Shown here: piece by piece, positions 12,169-23,379 of the stretch
Numbering within the stretch: the first letter of the stretch is position 1
How the letters are laid out: each line of letters starts with the position of its first letter
NCBI RefSeq assembly: GCF_036785885.1
Contig: NC_092312.1
Span: 23,330,001-23,394,000, forward strand
Length of the DNA: 64,000 nucleotides
Reading direction: 5' to 3'
Origin: Coffea arabica
Lineage: Eukaryota > Streptophyta > Magnoliopsida > Gentianales > Rubiaceae
Translations under genes and position numbers: made by a program
The notes under the pieces: generated by a model
What the model was told of the DNA's origin: nothing
Databases searched by the model: none
What the model saw: the letters and a program-made list of their open reading frames with translations, nothing else

Positions 12169-13700
12169 CTCCATTCTAGAGGATATCACTTTCTGACAAG
12201 AACAAATAAACTCACGGGCAGAATTTTTGGCCGAAGGTCATGCACACAGTTGCATCATTGGCTCATTAAATAAGATATGTACTTGCATAGTCTACCTTGG
12301 AATAATTCCATTTAGAAATTTTGGTTTAGGAACCAGTAATCCAATCACATTCAAAAACGTAGTAATTTGCACTTGACATTTACAGAATTGATATTTCCAC
12401 TAAACATATCTCTGACCAAGGATGTTACTGTTCAAAGTCTACAGCAGTTGAGCTTCATAACCAAATCCATTTTCCATTTACCTACCAACTTCTTGCTCTT
12501 AAGAAGTTAAACAGAAAAATTTTTGCACTTTCAATCTCATATGGCGCATATGTACCTGATAGACACAGAATAGACAGAGACCAAACTACCCTATTGTATA
12601 TTGATTAATGTGACAAGTTCTAAATACTTCGAGGTTCAATAATATCATATCTTAGTAAAATTTCTCGTAAGTTGTACAATTAGATTTATGTGCGTGTCCA
12701 ATGTCTTACAGGGAGAGACAACAATTCCATCACTCTAGAAGCAGTTTAGGACTAATGTAAGTGACTTTTGTTACTTACATCTTCTGAAATACTTCTCAGT
12801 CAATATCATACATTTCATCCAGCAATAGCTTTTAGCAAACGTATTCAATTGGCCTCTAAAATTTGCTTGGTCACTGCTCAGGTGTGAATTCATGCTTCTT
12901 GCGTCCACCAACTAAGCCAACTTCCACGGTTGTTAAGTATATTCTAATTTTATTGTCGAACCTAAGAATGTGACAATGCAATAGAGTTTTGCTGTGATCT
13001 ACTGTTCAGATATGTCGTTCTAGATAATACGTTGAAATTTAAAAGAGAGAAACGTGTCACGAACATGATTATTCACCTGGTAGGCTGGTACAAAATTGCA
13101 GAATTTATTTCTGCACAAAAAGCTATAATGAAATGATTAGACAGAGAACGGATTTCCTGTAAAACAATTTATATTTGTGGCATCAACCAGTGCTCTCTCT
13201 TTATTGACACTATCTTCATTCTTCAATAAAAAAAGTAGCTCAATTACCAAAAGCTGAAAACGTATTGTCTGCCTGAGAATAGCTAATTAAACAAGTAACT
13301 AACAAGAGATAACTAAATGAGAAACAAAACTAGGAAGAGATTGAGCAAATGAATCTAAAGCATGAAACTAGTTCCTTGGTCCTAAAAGGGAGATTGTTGT
13401 GAGCACTGAGCTATTTCACACTGCGAGAACAAATTTGTTCTCAGACTGGATCGAACTGTACACATTCCATTTCCAGGTTGCTAGCGGCCTAGCAACAGGT
13501 TAGCTCCTTGTGGACACGAAAGAAAATTCAGAAATTGAGCGAGAGAGAGAGAGGGATTAATATATGGTAAAATGAGATTAAACTCGCTATAAATTGACAT
13601 GATTGTCCTAATGAACCAACAAAAGAAATACAGAACAGCGATCAAGAAAGTAGCTGCATACATGCTGAAAAACATCACCAGAACTGGAGATCTTCCATCT
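12169..13700. repeat. Spacer module of the ankyrin array, copy 2
   Basis: Begins exactly at the type-B start codon region (ctccattctagagg, also at 23,374), so only the 5' flank of the lost type-B gene survives. It then follows the same spacer as 2,090-3,167. The part from 13,139 on is almost identical to 24,301 onwards. No gene was recognised. Confidence 0.7.
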
Positions 13701-15157
13701 TCAATCAGTTGCAGGGCTTGTGCATGGTAGTCTAAACTTTTGTAACTTGCAATGATTCCTCATTATCTTGGTTACTATAGGTATCAACACCGGCAGAACT
13801 GCGGATAGAATGGTGAACCACAAAGTGATGTCCTTATCTGGTGATATTGCAGCCATGGAAGTATCATAAGTTGCCAAAAGCGCAAAAAGAGAGACTAGCA
13901 ACTCCATTCTTAAGGGAAATCCAGCAGTGAGAACGTTTATCATGTAAGTGGACATAAAAAATCCAATTGAATTAAAAATCAGAAAAAGACCGTAAGAAGT
14001 CTTGCGGTGAGTGCCCATTACTGCTTCTCCAGCTTTGTGGGGTTTGGTGGATGTGGCGTTTGTGCCTGTACCTTGACTAGGCAAATAGTCGTCTTGCCAA
14101 ACGCCACCGGGTGGACTAAGCACAGCTTGATATGTTGCTGTTGCAATTAATACAGCTAACACAAGTAATGTGTTTCGCACTTCATTTGGAGAATCTCTAA
14201 GCTTGTCAAACTTGAAGTAGTTTAGCAACTTTTCTGAGGGAGATTGAGCACGCACTCTCCTTGACTGAGTAGCTGGTGTACTCTGAGTTATGACAGCCAA
14301 ATTATAGGATGATGCTCCACTTTGAGACGGCTGCAAGTCTGCTGCCCTTCTAGCCCCAGTTGCTTTAAGCATTTCCTCTATTTCTCTATCGCCCCCTTCA
14401 GATAATAAGCTATCAATAGGCGTAAAACCCCTCTTGTTCAACAAGTTGACCTCAACTCTGCCCTCATGAAAAACATTTTTGTCGAGCATGAAATCGATTA
14501 CCTGCTAACGTAGTGTAATTTCAGTTGCTGAACTTTAAAACATCACGAGACAATGAACCAATATTCAAGGCGTTTGCGACTCACCTCATACTGCTTTCTC
14601 GAGACAGCAAGATGCAAAATGGACTCACCCTGATGGTCCTTCTTATTCAAGATCTCCCCATTGTTTGACCGTAACAGGTACTGTACCAAGAATTCAAAGG
14701 CTTCGAATTGGTTGTTCTTTAAAGCCAAATGAAGGATTGTCTCACCTCGTCCAGTCACATACCCAACTGACTCGGCACAAGCAGAAAGCAGTTCGTGGAT
14801 GACATGAATCCTGCCTTTAATCGCAGCATAATGAAGAGGGATTCGCCTCTCTCTTCCCTTGATCAGGCACAGAAAGCAATTTACCTGCAAAAGCTCTTTC
14901 ACAATTTGTATGTCCCCATTACCTGATGCAATATGCAAGGGGCTAAATCCATCCTGGTTGAGCTCTTCAGCAAACTCCGGCCTTAAATGTAAAACCTCTT
15001 TCACATAATCAATGTGGCCTCCTATGCAAGCTATGTGCAACGGAGTCTCAGAAACTGCCAATGGAGCTGACCTGAGTAGGAGGGGATTCTCTTTTATGAG
15101 ATTATGCAAGTCTTGAACATTTCCTGTCTGCGCAGCTTCGATGAGCCTCCAATCCAT
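13701..15157 (-). CDS. Ankyrin repeat/PGG-domain membrane protein A2 (BDA1/ITN1/ACD6-like)
   Basis: Exons 15157-14585 and 14501-13701 join in phase 0 to give 457 residues, predicted identical to A3. About five ankyrin repeats (1-191) are followed by a VIDFMLDKNVF segment, a linker, the PGG domain (SPPGGVW at about residue 320) and hydrophobic segments ending in a basic tail. The start is the ATG at 15157. An in-frame TTG seven codons upstream is not a plausible start, and A1 has no equivalent. Unlike A1, the 5' flank carries a SINE ending about 490 bp upstream and further insertions beyond it, so its promoter context differs. The immune or stress role is inferred from the family. Confidence 0.93.
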
Positions 15158-15396
15158 CCTCTTTAGGTAATCTTGCAACAGGGGCCTTGAATGATTCAGG
15201 TTTCATTATTTAGTTTTAGCTCTTCGTTCTTGGAAAATTCTGGAGGAAATACTGAAACATTTGTGTCCCTATCATTCTTTTTTGTTATGCAAGTCAAAAG
15301 GACAAAATAACTAATCCTTTTGCGTTGACCTTGAAAATGGAGCTAGAAGACAAGAAGTTGTATCATAGATGAAATCAGGTTAAGTGGTCAAAGAAG

Positions 15397-15645
15397 ACTA
15401 GAAACCACTAGGTTTGAATAAGGGCCACCAAAAAGGAATTTAAAAGGACCTTTCTGGATCGTAGGGCGGAGGTTCGACTCCCATCTATAATGAAAAAAGT
15501 TCAAAGCCCTTTGATTTAGTCTGGTTCTTCTCATACCTACTACTATCTTCTTGTACATTTTTTCTTTAGGTTCCCCTCTCTCTCTCTCTAGATTAGAATA
15601 AATTAGTTTATATAAAAGTTATTGATGCCACACAAAAAAAAAAAA
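15397..15645 (+). mobile_element. SINE with poly-A tail upstream of A2
   Basis: The body contains ggttcgactcc, a perfect match to the pol III B box GGTTCGANTCC, and ends in an A12-type tail. It is flanked by 11-bp target duplications ggtcaaagaag at 15,386-15,396 and 15,646-15,656. The A1 upstream region has only one related copy of the target (near 4,834) and no insert. I could not identify a convincing A box. Confidence 0.8.
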
Positions 15646-15696
15646 GGTCAAAGAAGGTTAGAGTTTCATCTGATTGTAACTCATTAAACTGTCTGT

Positions 15697-16435
15697 AGAG
15701 GTGTCAAAATAGGTGATTTGGGCGGGTTTGGGTTAATTAAAATAGGTAATGAGTATAAGCGAGTCAATTCATTTATATCCATTTAATTAGATGGGTGTAA
15801 ATGAGTAAGTCAAAAATGAATTAGGTAACCCAATTATTCATTTATAACCCATTTATTTTAATTTTTTGTAAACTCATTTAAATTTAGTTTTGCAAACTAA
15901 GTTATTAATTTATACCACTCTTTGCATTCATTGTTAGTTTTAAATATTTACTTATAATACTCACTAAGTCTCATTATCAATTTTTTTTCATATGTACTCT
16001 ATGTCGCAAAATTACATACTATTTAATAATTAAATAATAAAAATATAAAAATTTGTATTAAGTACTATAAAAGTTAATATAAAAATTAATCCAAAAAATT
16101 TTTTTGACCCCTATCATTTTTTTCGTGTGTAAATTTAAAATTTCATTTTGAAAAGGTAGGAAAAAAGGCTAAAACTTGTCATAAATTGGTAATACTGAAA
16201 AATGAGCAAATTAACAAACTAAGAGAAAATAAAATGATAAGATAAAACCAACAAATAATAATAATGAAACAAAAGTAGTTAAAATCATGACAAAATGAAA
16301 ATTTTGAAAAAAAAAATAGGTGGGGGAAGACAATTCTAAATGGTTAATTAGATTTGATGGGTTATCCAATAATATCTATTTATTAAATAGGTATTATTGG
16401 ATAATCCATTTATACTCATATGAAATGTGGACAAT
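15697..16435. mobile_element. Probable degenerate TIR element upstream of A2
   Basis: Comparison with A1 shows extra sequence between aaactgt and gacaatta. It begins with aggtgtcaaaataggtg and contains gggcgggtttgggtt near its start, a style common at hAT-type ends. A palindromic stretch at 16,360-16,410 contains attattggataatcc. Exact ends and a target duplication were not found. The same sequence lies at 26,859-27,597. Confidence 0.45.
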
Positions 16436-16532
16436 TACTTGTAAGATTCGTAGCCTATAACTTAGACGTGATCCGATCCCAACCCCTTCTCTGGGTCAAT
16501 GTTCCTCTCTTAAGCAATATGATAAAAGCAAT

Positions 16533-16697
16533 GTATGTGTTTGGATATAGTATTATTTGAAATAATTATTATAGTATTTTTTTGTGATATAATGTATGTA
16601 AAATAAAAAAATAATTAAAATATAAAAAAATAAATTAAAAAATATGTTTATTATAAAAGAAAAATATAATGTAAAATAATTCAGCAATCCAATCCGC
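16533..16697. mobile_element. Small AT-rich MITE-like insertion
   Basis: Extra sequence relative to A1's 5' flank, beginning tgtgtttggatatag and rich in A and T, in the style of widespread plant MITEs starting gtgtttggat. The ends are approximate. The copy in unit 3 is at about 27,695-27,859. Confidence 0.35.
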
Positions 16698-16806
16698 TTC
16701 ACACACTTGAATTGAATAAGACCTCTAGACTGTAGTTGAAGACATTTGCCTCTGCTAGCTGATAAAGTTACGTCCTCAGTCCTGACAACCAAAAATGTCA
16801 AAGAAT

Positions 16807-17435
16807 GGGTAAAATACATAGAGTTCCGTTGTGGTATGTATCGCCAAAAGATACAACCCTCCCCATTTATTAAAAGTCCCTCGTATAACCAACTTATATT
16901 GTTAATTAAAGTGAAAAAGTGATTTCTAACCAACTGCGAGTAATGTAGCAGGTCATATTCTTCTTTATTGACAAAATTATAATTCATTTTATATTTTTTT
17001 TCTTTTTTTATTAAAAAATATCATTTCTTGCCTCTTCCCTCCTTTACAACACCATCCCTCTTTTCTTAGTTTTTTTCTTTTTTTTTTCTTTTCCTTTTCT
17101 TTCCTTATTTTTTTCTTTCGTTTTTCTTCCTCCCCCGTTGCCACGCAATCACCACTAATACACCAACACCACCACCTTCCTCTTCCTTCTCCTTCCTCTC
17201 TTGCCACCAGCCACCACCCCTTTCTCTTCCCCCCCCCACCACCCCTCCCCACTTCACCCTCCCTCCTCCTCCTCCCCATTTCTACCTTTCCTCTCCCCTC
17301 TTTCCTGCCCCTCCTCCTCTATTCATCTCCTCTCCTTAGTTAAAAATATACATTGGTTATGTGGGGATTTAATAAAAAAAAAATAGGAGAGTTTTGTGTC
17401 TTTTGACGTTATCATAGTGGGATTTTATTTTACCC
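16807..17435. mobile_element. TIR element with a pyrimidine-rich, GC-rich core
   Basis: The ends are inverted copies of gggtaaaata, and similarity continues imperfectly for about 80 bp. The core (17,030-17,340) is strongly C/T-rich and much richer in GC than its surroundings. It leaves long open frames on both strands that look like composition artefacts. The flanking 9-mers (tcaaagaat and aaaaaaatt) match only partly. The style fits a Mutator-like element, possibly with a captured fragment. Copy in unit 3: 27,969-28,597. Confidence 0.6.
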
Positions 17436-17660
17436 AAAAAAATTTTTTGCATAACTCCAAAAGAATGCTTTTATAATTCTAGTCAAATTGTCGAAAGCTA
17501 ATGCAGCTCCATGAAAGTACTATTCCAGTACTAGTGGTTTTAGGTGCCAAAATGACAATCTCTATACCAGATGCTAAAGAATAGCTTCTATAATCCTAGT
17601 GAAAAACCTAAAGAAAAGCATGTACAGGAAAAGTTAGCCTAAGAATATAGTGGTCTTGCT

Positions 17661-18393
17661 TGGGGGTGGCCAAAATTATCTGCTAATCCAAAAATCCGTC
17701 ATATCCGATCCGATCTGAAAATTAGAATATCCGAATTTGATTATTTGATCGAGTCAAAAAAGGATCGGATACCAGCTAAGATGTGGGACGGATTAGGATC
17801 ACATAATTAAAAACCTGCGGATATCCGATCTGCCCCGCATATATATTTTTTATTTTTATTTTTATACACACACTATAAAATAATAAGTTAGAACTAAATA
17901 AGTAATTTTATTGAACAAATTGCATTACAAATATGGAAGACTATAGTTTATTTACAAGATTCATTTGTAGAGGCCATAATCTTATATTTTATAAAAAAAA
18001 ATTTAATTAATATGGAACATATATATTAAAAATTGTGCTACTTGTTTCAAACTTTTATTCATTTTGAATTCTTTTAATTTTTTTCCTTTATCTTATATTC
18101 TCTTCACATGCTTATTTCTTGGTGGAAAACCTTTTTTTAGAAAAAAAAATTTATTAAATCTTAGATGAATATGTAAAATATAAAATTAAATTAATATAAA
18201 TCATTTTTTTTAAAAAAATTAAATAATAAATGGGACGAAACGGGTACTCACTAACCCGATCCTATCTCAACGAATACCCAATAATCGGATATCAGCAAAA
18301 CAGGTAAAGGTTAAAAAATGACTGACCTGCAAGGTGCGGATCGAGTCAGCCAAATGGTAAATGACGCGAATACCCAACCCGCGCCTACCCCTA
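17661..18393. mobile_element. hAT-type nonautonomous element, 733 bp
   Basis: The termini tgggggtggc and gcctaccccta are imperfect inverted repeats, flanked by perfect 8-bp duplications gtcttgct (17,653-17,660 and 18,394-18,401). GC-rich subterminal repeats (ccgatccgatc; acccaacccgcgcc) flank an AT-rich centre. There is no transposase frame. Confidence 0.8.
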
Positions 18394-18653
18394 GTCTTGC
18401 TCTTGCCAGTGGATTTAGAAGGGGCAGAGAGCAGCACTTCACCCTCGGCAAATTTTATGGTCATTGAGCAACTTACAGAATTTTTTACCAGTTCCTCAGT
18501 AACCAATCACACTCAACCAACCCGGTAACCCCAAGGCCAGTTGTCAAAGTTGATGTCAACTATCCAATTAACATTTATTAAGAACCTTATATATTACCTA
18601 TTTAACTTACCAAACTATCATTAAATCCCAAAAACACTCCTCTAACAATCCAT

Positions 18654-18811
18654 AATAATAATATATTTATAATATATATATATTTATATTTATATTTATA
18701 AATGTATATTATATGTGCATATAATTATAATATATACATGTATATAATATTAATAAATTATATAATTATAATTATAATTATAATTTTAAATATAATAATA
18801 TAATAATATAA
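18654..18811. repeat. AT microsatellite at the unit 2/unit 3 junction
   Basis: Almost pure A/T with runs of atat, ttata and taat repeats. It separates the end of unit 2 from the start of unit 3 and is absent at the corresponding right edge at 29,815. It may be the recombination junction. Confidence 0.8.
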
Positions 18812-21236
18812 TTTTAGATGTAATTTATTGAAACTTTTCATTTTTCTTATTAGTGTCATGATTGAAATGCAATAACTCTAACAAAAAGACATGAGGGGCA
18901 TTTAGGCATAACAAAAACTAATATCAAAATATGTTTACACTTACACTCTCTATTGCCAAGATCCATCATACTTTTTATATAGTAATGATAATGATACTTG
19001 CCAAATCTGCTGAAGAATTGAAGGATTGCATTGCCGCATAATATCAGCAATGAACCTTTCCTAATTATTCTCAATGATGCAAAAGTCACATTCATCACAT
19101 CTTTCTCTCTCTGAATGCATCGTTTCCAGTTTTATTGGCAGAATATCAAATTCTCCAGCAAATTAATTGATACAAAAAAGAAATGAAATGCTTAAGGAAA
19201 ATTCGCGTGGTTGGGCTGTCATTTTCTGTCTATTATGTTTGAAATCATAATCTATTGTGGTCTTTTTGGTATAAATGTTTTGTCTTTGAACTTGATTTGA
19301 GTAAATCTAGAGAAGGAAGCACCTTGACATAACATTTTTGGTAGCTGCAACACTTAATTTTGGCCAAATTTGATGTTGGAATCGCGTTGTGGAAAAGACT
19401 ATTCTCAAACCACCATCCAACATGGTGGTGGGTGGCGGCAGCACGCGGCCTTTGTGGTGTTGCCATGCCTAGCAATTGTTCCAACTCAATGAGGAGGAAG
19501 AAGGTGAAAATTGAAAAGAAAAAAAAAAAAAGGAAAAGCGCTAAAACTACATAATTTTCTCATGTTTTGAAGACAAGGTGATAAAAAATGAACATGACAA
19601 ATTTAACCACGTCTTTTGTCATATGCATTGCACATGGCGGCACACATTCCATTTGGATTATCGATTAATTGGACAAAATGACTATTAGCACCCACATTTT
19701 TTTTTTCACAACAATGGCCAATTGAAAATAAAAAATAGTTGAGCGGTCAAAAATATGCTAGCTGAATAGCTTAGTGCTGTCCAAAAATACAGTAGCTGAA
19801 TAGCTCGCATATGGTTCATATAAGCCTAATAGACACGGAGCCAACAAAGACCAAAGAACCTGCAACATATGATTAATGTGAAAAGTCATAAAAGACTTCA
19901 GAGTTAAGTAACATAATATATCATAGTATAATGTGTTTTCTAGGTATGTCTAAAATTGCATCGTAGTTAGTACAGTTGTTTCGGAAACATATTGATGCTT
20001 GTCTAAAATACCTAAAACATTTTTTTTTTTTTTGTGTTATCTTCACCATCCATTTAACCATTTTGCCGCCGGTAACTTATTTAAGGTACTCTTTTTTTTT
20101 TTTTCTATCTAAAACTTGTAGATGATTTAAATATTTTGCGGTTCATGATGTCTTCAACAAGGTTTGTGTTTCTAAAATGGGTCATAGAAACAAATCTTAG
20201 TAATATCTCCTCCAAGTTTTACAAGTACATACGCGTGCATGTCTTAAGAGGGGACAACCATTTCCATCATTTTCGGAGCTTAAGCACCTGGTGACATTTC
20301 TAGTTTACATATTCTTAAATATTTCTTAGTTAGTGTCATATATTTCATCCAACAATAACTTTAAAAGTACTTAGTTGGCCTTTAAAATTTTCTTGGCGAC
20401 CTGCATAGATGTGTATTCATGCTTACTGCTTCTACCAAGCAAGCCAATTGCGACGCTTTTCAAGTATATTGTGTTGTAAGTCAAAGCTAAGAATGTGTCA
20501 ATACAAAAGATAATTGCTAATGTGTCACTACTTTCTTTGAAATTTTTCGCAATATCACTTAATGCGTCCTCCTAAACCTCCACAATTATCACTCATCGTC
20601 CTTACCACCTAAAAATCAATATCATAAGGAACCAATTGACACTTTTACCCTAGTTTTTAGGCTTATTTGGGGAATATTTTCCCACAAAAAAAAAAGTTTG
20701 GCATTTTTGTTTTCCTACCTTCTTTTGGAAAAAATGCAGAAATATTTACCTATTTTTAAAGAAAGTGTCATAAAAAAAATTTTATCACCAAATCAGATGC
20801 TTTATGTTGGAAAGTGTAATTTTTGTTTTACACGAATGTATGCACCACGTTGGTTCATGTTATTCGCTTCAAATATTTTATTGTCTTGATATTACTGGAA
20901 AAAGCCTACATTTTCCGTAGCAAATGCAGGATTTTTATTTTTATTTTTGTAATTTTTGCTTAAAAAAATTTCGATTGTAACTTTCAATTAGAACCCAAAT
21001 TTCAATCTCTAATATTGGAAGATACAGGTGAATTGTATGACTTTACTCTAAACTTAATCAGGGCATGCTTGTGCTCTCCAATGCTTAATTTTATATTTTT
21101 TGATTTCGTGTGGGAGAAGATCAAACAGAAGTATAATAAGGTCTAATGATTTTTGTTGCAAGATTTAGTATACAATGTTGGATATTGGATTGCAATCAAA
21201 TGAATCATCGATGGTGATATTAATCCAGCAACAATG
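18812..21236. repeat. Segmental duplication, left half of unit 3
   Basis: Counterpart of 8,058-10,885 without the 396-bp MITE. It ends at the same five bases (caatg) where unit 2 switches to the LTR fragment. No gene was recognised. Confidence 0.85.
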
Positions 21237-21768
21237 ACTAGGACTAGGCGTGCCCCGTGAAAAGAATGAGCATCACCATTCTCCACTATGAAATTGCATG
21301 GCATGGTATGTAGCTTGCAGTTTCAAAGGAGTTTCCATTTAAATTTCATGAAATCGGTAAGTATTCCACCCAAAATACGAGCAAGTGGAAGCTACAACTT
21401 AATATGGGAATTATTCGCAATTTTGATTTTCCCTTCTTATCAAATACCAACTGAGATGTTTTGCTTTTCACATCAACAAGACAATAACTATCCCTCGTAT
21501 AATTTAACATCTACTCCCATTTGTCACTCTATTACAATAGAAAGGCATACCTTGACCAAATATCTGTAGATACACGAATCATTTTTTTTCTTTATAGCTA
21601 CTACTATGTCCATCATAAGTCAAGAAAATTAAATAAAAAATATAAATTTCACACGCAACAGTCTCTTATTTGACACACATAATTTTTAAATTTATGGAGC
21701 TTTACGGTAACACACCTACACAAGTTAATCTTGTATTTTTTTTGTAAAGAATTGTCATAGCAATCGCA
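21237..21768. other. 3' flank of type-B2 gene
   Basis: Sequence present only in unit 3. It should hold the 3' untranslated region of the minus-strand gene ending at 21,769. A 93-codon frame on the plus strand shows no recognisable domain. I see no other feature. Confidence 0.4.
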
Positions 21769-23379
21769 TCAATTGTCAACAGGCAAGATGTTTACTTTGA
21801 AAAATCTTCTTCTAGCACACTTCTTCCAAGCCATTTTACCCCAGGTTGGTAGCCATCGGATTAGAAATGGTAACAAGAAGGCAACTGTTAGAAGGATATA
21901 GCCTGCCATCTCTTTTTCCTGTTTCTGTCCTTTGAGAATACCACTTACTGAAAAGCCATAACTAAACATCATAGCAAATACACATATCAGAAGCTCTCTT
22001 TGGAATGGAAATCCTCTGGTGAGATAAATTATGATGCTTAGCGATGCTGTGAGGCCCAAGGAATTCGAAAACAAGAATAAGTATGAAGTAGCATGTGAGC
22101 CAAAGATTGCTGAGGCCGCAGCAATACCAGAAACAGCTACAGGATTACGCTGTCTAAGCGGAGGTAAAATAGATGCTGGTGGCGGACCAGCTTGATTCTC
22201 ATCATTTGGCTGGTTAGACATATCTAAGATGCTGGATGGAGGGGTTACCCCCGCCTGAAAGGTTACTGTGGCTATCAGGGCAGCAACTACTAATAGTACA
22301 TTGCGCGTATCGCTTGGGGATTCTCTTTGAATCTGGAATTTGAAGTAGTTGAACCAGTCCTTCGATGGTTGTGACTGATGATCAGCTATATTTTGTTGAT
22401 GTTTGGCCTGAGAAACAAAACTTATTGAATGATTCTCACCTGCATGTTGTAAGATCAATTGTCTTGAATGAAAATCATCGGGACTTTCCATCACAATATC
22501 AAGAATATCAGCAGCTGTCACCCCCTTAAAGTTCTTGGCATTCACCTTGATGGTTGCACAGATGCCTTTGCAGATGAGTAGCAATTCTATGGACTTAAAA
22601 ATGTGAAAATTAACAGTTACATCAAATATGAGGCTTTTCAGTAAAAGCATAAGTTTCCACTTCTGAACTACTCTTATTGAATCAAAATCAATTGAAGTCT
22701 TGAAAGGGTTGTGTATAAAGGTATAGAAGAAGCCTACAGGATTTGAATTAGTTAAAGATCACAGAAGTAAAATGACTATATATAGGTGTAAGTATACCTC
22801 ATGTTGCTTTGTTGAAGCAGCAATATGCAAAACAGTGTTTCCATTGAAATCAGGCCAATTTATGATTGATTGCAGTTTGTTAATCTCAAGCCACTTGACT
22901 AAAACTTTAAATGCTTCAAATTGGTAGCATTTTAGAGCCAGGTGAAGTGCAGTTTCCTGACTAAATGTGACATCTTTAAGGCAATCAGGGCAGGTGGAAA
23001 GTAATTCATCTATAACCTCAACGTTCCCTTTACTAGCAGCATAGTGGAGAGCTGTTCTTTGGCCTTTTCCTTTGAGAAGACATAATCCAGGATCCAACCT
23101 CAGAATTTGTTTCACCATTTCGACGTTCCCCATGATTGCAGCTATATCTAGTGGCCGAAAACCACCTCTGTCAAATTCTCTAGCCAGCTTCTTGTTGTGC
23201 TTCATAAGCTCAATCACAAATCTAACATGTCCACCTTTAATTGCAACATGTAGAACAGACTCCGGAGGATTACCAAATGCAACATCATCAAGAAGGGATG
23301 GATTTTCTTGAAGCAGTTTGTTTAGTATCTCAGTATCTCCCTCGCGAGAAGCTTCAATAACCAATTTTGTACTCTCCAT
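21769..23379 (-). CDS. Ankyrin repeat/PGG-type membrane protein B2
   Basis: Exon 1 runs 23379-22798 (donor gtatac) and exon 2 is best read as 22662-21769 (acceptor ttcag), joined in phase 0 for 491 residues. Exon 1 gives about five ankyrin repeats (VLHVAIKGGHV, RPLDIAAIMGN, ALHYAASKGNV, ALHLALKCYQF, VLHIAASTKQH). Exon 2 has a final repeat-like segment (VNAKNFKGVTAADIL), then a PGG-type domain (SPSDTRNVLLVVAALIATVT) in which the usual PPGG is PPSS, and about three more hydrophobic segments. It is clearly a different subtype from the A genes next door. It is the only intact B gene in the window; unit 1 has a stump and unit 2 has lost it. Less certain: the exon 2 start, because the first residues after the intron do not match the usual VIKLLL wording. 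Confidence 0.85.

Larger units (their letters stand above)
13139..18653. repeat. Near-identical 5.5-kb segment, copy in unit 2
   Basis: Matches 24,301-29,814 at an offset of 11,162 bp (11,161 after a 1-bp indel near 17,440). I counted about six differences in 5.5 kb. It contains the A2 gene, a SINE and three TIR-type insertions, all shared with unit 3. The copies diverge abruptly at 18,654 versus 29,815. Confidence 0.93.

Noticed and set aside
15157-15178. Upstream in-frame start for A2/A3 adding seven residues
   Set aside because: The codon there is TTG, not ATG, and A1 lacks an equivalent; the ATG at 15157 (26319) aligns with A1.
16553-16987. 144-codon frame and its copy at 27,715-28,149
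   Set aside because: It spans a MITE-like insertion and a TIR element end, and its C-terminal half is Phe/Ile/Tyr low complexity from AT-rich DNA. Identity of the copies reflects the recent duplication, not coding constraint.
16989-17279. 96-codon Arg/Gly/Lys-rich frame, and its copy at 28,151-28,441
   Set aside because: Produced by the pyrimidine-rich core of a TIR element; composition-driven, without domain wording.
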